The position numbers and the translations under genes are program-made. 64,000 bases of DNA from Porphyridium purpureum (Eukaryota; Rhodophyta; Bangiophyceae; Porphyridiales; Porphyridiaceae), in contig VRMN01000001.1 of the NCBI GenBank assembly GCA_008690995.1, positions 682,001 to 746,000 on the forward strand. Direction: 5' to 3'. Every line of letters begins with the position of its first letter. The stretch's first letter is position 1. The notes under the pieces are model-generated. The model did no database searches. It worked only from the letters and a program-made list of their open reading frames with translations, and was not told the origin of the DNA. Positions 56,624 to 64,000 of the stretch are shown piece after piece.

Positions 56624-59542
56624 CTAGAAAGTCGCCACCGGATACGGCTCTCCACGCCCATGCTTGACATTCATTTTCTTCACACGGGCCAAGAACTCGG
56701 ATTGCTTCAAGATCTCGTCTAGGTCGAGATGCACACGAAAGCGCCAGTAGTGATTCGGATTCGCAGGGTTGTTCACTTGCTCTTCGCTCGCGATCTCACG
56801 CCGCAGATTCGCGTCTATTCCCAGGAGGTCCTGCAGGGGATGCACATTCCAGATCGATGGTGCAGCGAGCACGTGATCGAGCGCGCGCTCCACCACCGCA
56901 GTTGTGCAAGTCTCCGGCGCCTCCCCTTCCATTTTCAACATGGTTTGGTAGTACCGTTGTCGAGCGTCTGGCGCAAGGCTCTCGTACCAGCCCCGCAACG
57001 TAGACGTATCGTGCGAGCTCAGACTTGCTACCGATGCCCACGGGTACTTTGCTGGGTCGCCAAACTCGTCCGTGGTCTCCGGCATGCGCTGTACGCGCAG
57101 TCCAATGATTGAAGTGGCTTCCATTACTTCAGGGACACATGCGGGGATAAAGCCGAGGTCCTCACCACAGACCAGCATGTTTGAGCTCTGCTTCATCATG
57201 GGCAGCTTCTCCATCGCCTTTTCTCGCCAAAGATCATCTTGACGATGGAAAAAGTAATCATCGTACAGTTCCATGAACGCGCGCTTCCACTCGTCCGACA
57301 GTTCCTGGAAAGATGACGTCTTTTGCATCATGTAGCGAGGGTGGTATACATCTGGATCTTCGACATCTTGAAGCAGTAGCACGTTCGAGTGCAGCTTGAG
57401 CAATGATTCCTTCAAAGATTCCAAGAACTGCTTGTCTTCTGAATCCAAGTTCAAACCGGAAATTGCGCTGCCTACTGCCCCGGCCGCGGCTGAACCCGTC
57501 GCGGGTGTCAGCGCATCCACGGTCTGCCTTTCGGTCTTGTACTCATCCTTGAACTTTAGACGACCGCCCCATGAAGGCTCGAAAAAGCGCTCTTTGATCT
57601 GACCCCAGTAGTTTCCGAACATTTGCTGCAGCAGTCCGTCGTGCACGTAGGGGCTCAAAAAGCGGTCCATGTCCCACAATCCTTTCATGTCGAGCTCCAT
57701 TTTTTTCAGCGGGATCGCTGGTTTGTAGCGGCCACATGCGCCGGACACATACCCTTGCGGCATGCCCCAGATGCGGAAGAATCCGAGGATGTGGTCGATG
57801 CGATATGCATGGAAGAACTTGGACATGCTACCAAGTCGACTTCGCCACCACGCGTAGTCGTCTGACGACATGACCTCCCAGTTATAAGTTGGGAAGCCCC
57901 AATTTTGTCCAAACTCAGCAAAGTAATCGGCGGGCGCACCTGCTTGCATGTCAAGATGGAAAAGATGCGGGTTCACCCACGTATCTGTACAGTACCGATT
58001 CACGCCGATCGGAAGGTCACCTTTAAAAATCACAGAGCGCAAGGCCGCGTATTCGGCAGCCTCCTTCAGCTGCTTGTGCAGATGAAACTGGGTGTAGTAT
58101 GCGACACCAAGATAGTCAAAATGGAACGTGTCCGGTGAGGCAAGCTCCTCGAGCTCCGCAAGCGTGACATGTGCGCGGGCCCCCCACAGATCAAATTTTG
58201 AGCTGCCGTTCAATTCGGTGAACATACGGAACAACGCATAAGGCACAAGCCAGTCCTGATTCGACTTGAAAAAGTCCAGGAATTCGCGGAGTTTGAGAAA
58301 TTCGCCCTTTTGCAGGGCATACATTTTGCTGATGAGCGCGGTCTTTGCCTTCATCATTTTCTCATAATCAATTTCCTTCAGCGCATTTAGCTCGCTCTTT
58401 GCCGCCTCCAGCTCAGACTGAATGAAGCTCGGCAGCGGCCCCAGTGCGTCAATGTTCAAATATTGTGGATGCAACGCGAAACATGAATTTGCAGAGTACG
58501 GGTATGAATCCCTCCATGAATTATACACAGTCGTGTCATTCACGGGCAGCAGTTGAAGCATTTGAAATCCGCCCGCCAAACAGACGTCCACCATTTTCTT
58601 GAGATCCAGGAACTCACCCACGCCGCACGAAGATGCCGTTCGAAGCGAAAAGACAGGAATCGCAATCCCAGATCCACGCCACGGCGTAGTGAAGTGAAAG
58701 CTCTCCTCTTGGCCGGTAAACAGTATCACAGCACGGGAGCGAGCCTCGTTGATCAAGCTGGAGTCACTTTCATTCATCTCAATCGAACGATAGTCTTCCG
58801 GCTCCGCGGCGCGCACGTCGCTCTCCTCCGTGGAGCCTTTCTTGCGAATCAGGAAACGATACTTGACTGCGTGATCGTCTGCACCCATTGGAACACACAT
58901 GGACCACCCTGGAAAATGCGTGTCCGCAAGGGGCACCGCCTTGGCCAGGTCATTCTGGCCCAGGAATTCCGTCGATCCACTGACACAAACCTCATCGTCA
59001 GGCATGACGCGGGCACAAAACACCGAAAATCTGGCGACATACGCGCCCTTACCCAGAACCAGCGCCTTGGTGATCGCCGTGGACTCCTGCGCTTCCAACA
59101 TTTTCTGCGCCATCCGTGTACCGATCTCGCGCCTGAACACGACGTCTGCAAATGCGGCGGTGCTGAAGATTTCCTTGTCAGCATCTGGCTTATTTCTGAA
59201 GACGTCCTTGAGCAGGAGATCTCCCTCGAGCGAGCCAAAGTTGGCCTTGATCACTCGCGGCGAGCCGGCCTCCCACTTGTACGTCTTGGAGCTCTCCTCG
59301 AAGAGCACGTACTTGTACTCTAGTGGCTCGTCGAGCTCCTCTGTGGCGTCATAGTCTGGATACTTGATCTTCAAGTCAGCAGTCCACACGCCCGGGTGCT
59401 CGTAGCGCAGCGGCAGCGCGCGCTCGGGCTGGAACTCGCCCAGCTCTGGCGCGCTGCCGGACAGCAGGATGATCTGTCCATACACAGAGTTGAACTCGAC
59501 GCTGAAGCGGACATGCACCTCGCCTCCGCGCCCCTCTGCCAT
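56624..59542 (-). CDS. DPE2: 4-alpha-glucanotransferase DPE2 (disproportionating enzyme 2)
   Basis: A 972-aa cytosolic GH77 enzyme that transfers a glucosyl unit from maltose to glycogen-like or heteroglycan acceptors. Two N-terminal CBM20 starch-binding modules (FSVEFNSVYGQIILLSGSAPELGEF and ARFSVFCARVMPDDEVCVSGST, quoted by their starts) precede the catalytic barrel. The active-site segments are RIDHILGFFRIWG (nucleophile Asp), VCGEDLGFIP (acid/base Glu) and SSHDTSTLRGWYE (third Asp). The insert within GH77 that separates DPE2 from DPE1 is present. No presequence is seen, which fits the cytosolic starch of red algae. The frame opens at GTG 59551; the first ATG is at 59542. Confidence 0.95.
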   Translation of the reverse strand: MAEGRGGEVHVRFSVEFNSVYGQIILLSGSAPELGEFQPERALPLRYEHPGVWTADLKIKYPDYDATEELDEPLEYKYVLFEESSKTYKWEAGSPRVIKANFGSLEGDLLLKDVFRNKPDADKEIFSTAAFADVVFRREIGTRMAQKMLEAQESTAITKALVLGKGAYVARFSVFCARVMPDDEVCVSGSTEFLGQNDLAKAVPLADTHFPGWSMCVPMGADDHAVKYRFLIRKKGSTEESDVRAAEPEDYRSIEMNESDSSLINEARSRAVILFTGQEESFHFTTPWRGSGIAIPVFSLRTASSCGVGEFLDLKKMVDVCLAGGFQMLQLLPVNDTTVYNSWRDSYPYSANSCFALHPQYLNIDALGPLPSFIQSELEAAKSELNALKEIDYEKMMKAKTALISKMYALQKGEFLKLREFLDFFKSNQDWLVPYALFRMFTELNGSSKFDLWGARAHVTLAELEELASPDTFHFDYLGVAYYTQFHLHKQLKEAAEYAALRSVIFKGDLPIGVNRYCTDTWVNPHLFHLDMQAGAPADYFAEFGQNWGFPTYNWEVMSSDDYAWWRSRLGSMSKFFHAYRIDHILGFFRIWGMPQGYVSGACGRYKPAIPLKKMELDMKGLWDMDRFLSPYVHDGLLQQMFGNYWGQIKERFFEPSWGGRLKFKDEYKTERQTVDALTPATGSAAAGAVGSAISGLNLDSEDKQFLESLKESLLKLHSNVLLLQDVEDPDVYHPRYMMQKTSSFQELSDEWKRAFMELYDDYFFHRQDDLWREKAMEKLPMMKQSSNMLVCGEDLGFIPACVPEVMEATSIIGLRVQRMPETTDEFGDPAKYPWASVASLSSHDTSTLRGWYESLAPDARQRYYQTMLKMEGEAPETCTTAVVERALDHVLAAPSIWNVHPLQDLLGIDANLRREIASEEQVNNPANPNHYWRFRVHLDLDEILKQSEFLARVKKMNVKHGRGEPYPVATF

Positions 59543-59770
59543 CCCGCCCACGTTCTTCGCGATCCTCTACGGCGTGCCACCCACCGGCCCCCCATCCACT
59601 CCTTCGCCCTCACTCCCGTCCCACCCTCTCTCACCACAGCAGCAGATTTCTAATCGCGCCGCGTTTGCTATCAAGTTGCGTGCGTTTTCTTATGAAAAAA
59701 AGTCCGTTGACGCTGAGCGCGTACGCTGTACACTTTCGTTAATCTTATTGGAATCCGCGAGTGGCCAAAG

Positions 59771-61690
59771 TTAGTGCTGGGTGGCGCGGCTGCTCGGACG
59801 CACGCAGCGGCCGGCCTTGCGCCGCACGTGCTTGACCAGGTTGGACCGCTCCGAGAAGCGCCGGTCGCACGTCTCGCATTGGAAGTCCCTGCGCCGCTCG
59901 TGAACCGTCTTGATGTGCGACATCAGGTGCGGCGACTGCGAGAACGCCTTGCCGCACAGCTTGCACGCAAACGGCTTCTCGCCCTCGTGCACGGTGCGCA
60001 CGTGTCTCTGCAGCTCTGTGCGCCGCGAGAAGTGCTTCCCGCACAGCTCACATTCGGACGCTCCCGGTGCCGCCCCGGACGCGCTACCCATCCCGCCTGC
60101 ATGTCCCTGCGACTCGTTCGAGACTCCACCGATTGAAGCATTGACCGACCCAGGACCCCAAGACGGAATTGAACTCAAGGCATACTCCGGCACTGGCCCA
60201 AGCACTGGTCTTCCGATACTGCTTTCCACGTTCCGCTTCCACTTTGGTACAGTCGCAGTGAACGAGACGGCCCCTGCCGGCCCTTGTGATTGCCAAATGG
60301 GGTCTAATCTGTGCCCTGCACCACTGCATGTCTCGAGAAAAGCGTGCGGCACTTCAAAATACTTGCGGCAACTTCCGATCTTGTTTACCGCTTCCCGCTT
60401 GTCCATTTCCTCGATCTGTTGATCCGCCTCCAGGCCGAGACGCAGGCTGCGCCTTGGTGATGAAACTGCGCTAATCTTGTCCATGTACATTGCGAGCAGT
60501 TTGCTCATGTGAATATAATTACGGCCCAGAAGAGAAACCACTGCGGAAGGCCCGGCGAGTGACAGCAACTCATCACCCGCCACACTTCTCACCGACAATT
60601 TAAAGGAAGGCCAGTTCATCTTCATGATGTGCTTTCGTGCGGCAGTTATAAAGTTCGAATACGCATCCCAACATATTGGCTCCGCCAGTTGCACGTCCGT
60701 GAATGTGCCTGCAGCGCGTACTTGAAGGGCTTCCTCATCTAGCACAAGATGGCTCTCCACAAGGTCGCGCGTACTTGACAGCGATGGTGACCTTGCCCCC
60801 GCCGCCATTCCATCAACCTGTGATTGAGAACTTGAGGATGAAGCGCGGCCATCATCCTCGGCCGAGACCTGCACTGGTAAAAAGGTTGATTCGATGGACG
60901 CGTGTAAATCAAACGTGACACTCCCATTCTCGTAGCGCAAATTATAGAATTGGTCCAAGCTCTCTTTGCCGGACGCTAGGATACGGCCAAGCATGCTGAT
61001 GGGCACGCCTTCGGAATCCTGACCCTGGCAAACGTACCCGTACCCATTGCGCATTCGAAAGCCCACGAAGCGGTGCGCTGGCCACGGCGTGACGCCCGAC
61101 TTGAGCGGGAAGAAGACTTTTGTGGACAGAAAAATACCCATCACGAACCTGCCGACCTGTCCTTGTGGCACATGTGCAGCGGCGAGATCGGGCCGAAACG
61201 AAGTACCCAGGTCTGCGTCCGTCACCATGGACGCGTCAAGCTCGAACTGTGTCGGCACATGCGCCATGCGCGAATCGAAACCATCGTGGTCATGACAGAG
61301 CGCGCGCGCTCGACCAAACATTCGCTTGGCGAGCTCCTCGCCCGCGCCATCGCCGAAGAGCCACTCATACACGAGCTCGCTCTCTGCAATTTTCAGCAAG
61401 CGCTCGGCTGTCCTCAACGTCGCCGAGGCCATCTCGACGGCATTGGCGCAACGCACCGTCCCACCGGTGTCCACACCACTCCCGCGCGGCGCAGCCACTT
61501 TGACAACGGCGCGCACAAGCGTGACACGCTTCCCACTCAGTTCGTGCTTTCTTTTTCGCAGACGATAGCTCCCCCCTTCTACGCGCGCATTCGTCGCGTT
61601 CGGCAATGAACCATGACCCGGCAACGTGACCACGACGTATGCGACTGAGTGTTCTTGACCGAGTGGGAGCTGGAGCAATTCCTTCCTCAA
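59771..61690 (-). CDS. C2H2 zinc-finger protein, 5' end incomplete
   Basis: 639 codons are open. Three classical C2H2 fingers sit at the C-terminus (CELCGKHFSRRTELQRHVRTVH, CKLCGKAFSQSPHLMSHIKTVH and CETCDRRFSERSNLVKHVRR, cited by position near 59800-60060) with TGEKP-like linkers (EGEKPF), which suggests a DNA-binding regulator. The larger N-terminal part is unassigned but looks coding throughout (for example FVGFRMRNGYGYVCQGQDSE). The frame has no ATG until 61429, yet residues upstream of that look genuine. So a first exon with its ATG probably lies between 61691 and 62200, joined at an acceptor near 61691 (AAATTAG) or 61670 (GCTCCAG). The coordinates give the open part. Confidence 0.75.
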   Translation of the reverse strand: MRKELLQLPLGQEHSVAYVVVTLPGHGSLPNATNARVEGGSYRLRKRKHELSGKRVTLVRAVVKVAAPRGSGVDTGGTVRCANAVEMASATLRTAERLLKIAESELVYEWLFGDGAGEELAKRMFGRARALCHDHDGFDSRMAHVPTQFELDASMVTDADLGTSFRPDLAAAHVPQGQVGRFVMGIFLSTKVFFPLKSGVTPWPAHRFVGFRMRNGYGYVCQGQDSEGVPISMLGRILASGKESLDQFYNLRYENGSVTFDLHASIESTFLPVQVSAEDDGRASSSSSQSQVDGMAAGARSPSLSSTRDLVESHLVLDEEALQVRAAGTFTDVQLAEPICWDAYSNFITAARKHIMKMNWPSFKLSVRSVAGDELLSLAGPSAVVSLLGRNYIHMSKLLAMYMDKISAVSSPRRSLRLGLEADQQIEEMDKREAVNKIGSCRKYFEVPHAFLETCSGAGHRLDPIWQSQGPAGAVSFTATVPKWKRNVESSIGRPVLGPVPEYALSSIPSWGPGSVNASIGGVSNESQGHAGGMGSASGAAPGASECELCGKHFSRRTELQRHVRTVHEGEKPFACKLCGKAFSQSPHLMSHIKTVHERRRDFQCETCDRRFSERSNLVKHVRRKAGRCVRPSSRATQH

Positions 61691-62256
61691 CCTAATTTCA
61701 ATAGAAGCGAACCGCGTTCCGTGCGTTAATCACTGTACACACAGGCAAACATACAAAAACGCACAAAATTCATTAGTAAGCGTGGTCCGAGGTACAGCGC
61801 TGTAAAGCGTAGCTCAAATCACGTATCAAAGTGACTCGAAATTATGAGACGGATTCACAGCGGCGCAGCGTTGGGAGGAACAGGCGCAGTGTAAGTGAAC
61901 CTGCGAAAGGGTGCGTGTACAGTGTACATGTCAAGGTGTACAGCGCACGCAGGGAGCGGTTGGTGCATGAGCGGTTGAAATGAACGGACCGATAAACCGA
62001 ACTGCACGGTTGCTCGCCGTGGACGAGCGATGGAGCTCGGAAAGAAGGTTGAAAGTTGGGCAGGGAGATTCAAGGGGTGGGTGGGAAGGGGAGAGACCAG
62101 GAGAGCGAGGAGACTGCCATTGCGGGTGGGAATCCTTGGCTTGCGGTGGTGTGTGTTTTTGATTTTGGGTTTATTTTCCGCGCTTCAGAATCTTGGGAGG
62201 AATCGGAGGGAATGGGGTTAGAAAGTCACGTGGGCGGCGTGAAGCCTGTCGCAGTC
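61691..62256. promoter_or_regulatory. Divergent spacer of the zinc-finger and LeuRS genes
   Basis: 566 bp. It holds ACTGTAC at 61732 and GTACAGT at 61917, plus further GTGTACA matches near 61925-61942. On the minus strand a TACTAAT-like branch site and a TTGTGTACAG acceptor-like site occur near 61736-61780. A first exon of the zinc-finger gene may be hidden here. Confidence 0.4.
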
Positions 62257-64000
62257 ATGGCGTTTCTGGTCGGCCATGCGCCGCGCATTGGCGTGCACCG
62301 CATCTCGCACACGCGCATCGGCGCGCAAAGAACGCACGCGCGCGGTTATGCTCATCAAAGGCGATGCTCGCTCAGAATGCAGCAGCAGGACGAATCTGAA
62401 TCGGATTCTGGCTTGAATGCGTCGGCAGGTCCGGCGCTGGCTTACGATCACATCAAGGTTGAGGCCCATTGGCAGCAATACTGGCAGCAGCATGGGACGT
62501 TTCGCACAGAGCCAATGGAAGCATTGGACATGTCCAAACCCAAATACTATGTTCTCGATATGTTTCCGTACCCTTCAGGCGCAGGTTTGCACGTCGGGCA
62601 CCCTGAAGGTTATACTGCCACCGATATTATGGCGCGGTACAAGCGCATGCAAGGGTTCAATGTAATGCATCCCATGGGATGGGACGCTTTCGGCCTTCCC
62701 GCCGAACAGTATGCTATCCAAACCGGGACGCACCCAGCGGTCACCACCAAGAAGAACATTGACCGCTTTCGCTCGCAATTGCAGGCGCTTGGCTTTAGCT
62801 ATGACTGGCAGCGCGAGCTCAGCACCACAGACGTGTCTTATTACAAATGGACGCAATGGATCTTCCTCCAGCTGTTCAAGCGCGGGCTTGCATACCAGGA
62901 TGACGTACCCGTCAATTGGTGTCCCGCCCTGGGTACGGTCCTTGCGAACGAAGAGGTCATTGACGGCAAGTCCGAGCGCGGCGGATACCCTGTGGAGCGC
63001 AGGCCAATGCGTCAATGGGTTTTGAAAATCACCGAATACGCCGACCGCCTGCTCGCGGATCTGGATGAGCTCGACTGGCCAGAGTCTATCAAGGACATGC
63101 AGCGAAACTGGATCGGGCGCTCTGAAGGCGCCGAAATTGTGTTTCCTGTCGCCAGCACGGGAGAGGAGAAATCTCAGTCGACGTCGACATCTATTACCGT
63201 TTTCACTACCCGCCCGGAGACCATCGCGGGCGTGTCCTATCTGAGTGTGGCGCCAGAATACGGCGAGCTCGAGCAGCTCGTAACGCCCGATCAGCGCGAA
63301 GCAGTAAACGCATACTGCGAGGCGGCGCGAAATCGCAGCGATCGTGAGCGTAACGAAGCATCGAACAAGACTGGCGTTTGGACAGGGAGCTATGCAGTCA
63401 ACCCCTTCACGAAAGCGCAAGTCCCGATTTGGGTTGCTGATTATGTCTTGGGTGGATACGGCACCGGAGCCGTCATGGCGGTGCCCGCGCATGATCAGCG
63501 TGACTGGGCCTTTGCCAACGCGTTTGATCTGCCCGTCATTCGGGTGATTACGGGTGGTGGAGACTTGAGTGAGGGGGCTTATACCGGGTACGAAGGCGAG
63601 CTAGTGAACTGGAATGGTGCCGCGGGCTTGAATCTGGATGGCACAGGCGTTGCGTCTGCCAAAGCACAAATTTTAGAGCATCTAGAGGCAAATGCTTCGC
63701 TGGGCACCAAGAAGGTCAACTATAAGCTGCGCGATTGGCTGTTCTCGCGCCAGCGGTATTGGGGCGAGCCTTTCCCGATTGTTTTTGTGGATGGCGAGGC
63801 ACGAGCTGTACCCGAAGACGAGTTGCCAGTGCAACTTCCGAACATGGACAATTTTGAGCCGGCAGGCACGGGCGAATCGCCGCTCGCAAAGGCGACCGAC
63901 TGGCTGAAAGCGCCGGGCGGCGGCACGCGAGAAACTAACACCATGCCACAGTGGGCCGGATCTTGCTGGTACTATCTGCGCTTTATTGACCCGGACAACG
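62257..64000 (+). CDS. LEUS: Leucyl-tRNA synthetase, bacterial type, organellar (3' end outside the window)
   Basis: 581 codons are visible and the frame is still open at the window edge. A presequence of about 60 residues starts [12 protein letters not shown] (an AFLVG variant of the plastid motif). The class I catalytic domain follows with the HIGH motif as [17 protein letters not shown], then [18 protein letters not shown] and [15 protein letters not shown]. The CP1 editing domain has [13 protein letters not shown] and the [19 protein letters not shown] stretch with the Asp that discriminates Leu. [12 protein letters not shown] and [16 protein letters not shown] mark the bacterial-type return to the catalytic core. 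The KMSKS loop and anticodon-binding domain lie beyond 64000. Dual plastid and mitochondrial use is common for such enzymes. Confidence 0.95.
   Translation, partial: MAFLVGHAPRIGVHRISHTRIGAQRTHARGYAHQRRCSLRMQQQDESESDSGLNASAGPALAYDHIKVEAHWQQYWQQHGTFRTEPMEALDMSKPKYYVLDMFPYPSGAGLHVGHPEGYTATDIMARYKRMQGFNVMHPMGWDAFGLPAEQYAIQTGTHPAVTTKKNIDRFRSQLQALGFSYDWQRELSTTDVSYYKWTQWIFLQLFKRGLAYQDDVPVNWCPALGTVLANEEVIDGKSERGGYPVERRPMRQWVLKITEYADRLLADLDELDWPESIKDMQRNWIGRSEGAEIVFPVASTGEEKSQSTSTSITVFTTRPETIAGVSYLSVAPEYGELEQLVTPDQREAVNAYCEAARNRSDRERNEASNKTGVWTGSYAVNPFTKAQVPIWVADYVLGGYGTGAVMAVPAHDQRDWAFANAFDLPVIRVITGGGDLSEGAYTGYEGELVNWNGAAGLNLDGTGVASAKAQILEHLEANASLGTKKVNYKLRDWLFSRQRYWGEPFPIVFVDGEARAVPEDELPVQLPNMDNFEPAGTGESPLAKATDWLKAPGGGTRETNTMPQWAGSCWYYLRFIDPDN

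Overview
This window is nuclear DNA from a compact, gene-dense, intron-poor photosynthetic eukaryote. The best fit is a unicellular red alga of the Porphyridium type. The evidence is a nuclear psbO with a bipartite lumen-targeting presequence, a DPE2-type glucanotransferase as needed for cytosolic (floridean) starch, organellar-type LeuRS, RsfS and bL33, very short intergenic spacers with many head-to-head gene pairs, and only a few short GT-AG introns (about 160-220 bp) with CTAAC-like branch sites. The species name is inference; no rRNA or plastid marker lies in the window.

Layout. 0-5 kb: a diverged LTR relic directly upstream of proteasome beta1 (PSMB6), then UFSP2 head-to-head with a two-exon prefoldin 1 gene, then a small zinc-motif orphan. 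6.5-12.5 kb: a large spliced gene that looks like a meiotic chromosome-axis protein (SYCP2/Red1/ASY3 class), a small membrane/coiled-coil protein and TsaE. 13-16.4 kb: a CAMK-type kinase and Rab6. 16.4-19 kb: a spacer of about 2.6 kb in which I cannot support a gene. 19-27 kb: an MgtE-type Mg transporter, bL33m, uS5, a CASTOR/POLLUX-type channel with a plastid-style presequence, and a PSMG1-like protein. 27-31.4 kb: a type II membrane glycosyltransferase, an orphan ORF and an MDR oxidoreductase. 31.4-37 kb: a run of plastid-function genes (threonine deaminase, PsbO, RsfS, DUF4079 protein). 37.3-39.6 kb: a complete multidomain [FeFe]-hydrogenase. 40.2-47.8 kb: an intact-looking Tc1 transposon, then a young, whole-looking Copia-order LTR retrotransposon. 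48.6-64 kb: a three-KH RNA-binding protein, an ACP6-type phosphatase, a Tat-type lumen protein, a PH-AGC kinase, DPE2, a C2H2 zinc-finger protein and the 5' part of an organellar leucyl-tRNA synthetase cut by the window edge.

Themes. Several genes serve the plastid (PsbO, lumen protein, DUF4079, RsfS, LeuRS, threonine deaminase, the channel). Several of their presequences share an early AFV/AFL(G) motif, which I used to choose start codons. A 7-mer, GTACAGT/ACTGTAC, recurs in the spacers far more often than expected and often lies 60-300 bp upstream of start codons. The strongest candidates for something little described are the full-length hydrogenase, the axis-protein candidate, this motif, and the retrotransposon that pairs a Ty3-like gag with a Copia-order pol. 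Many open frames begin at GTG or TTG; because this is a eukaryote I moved starts to ATG throughout.
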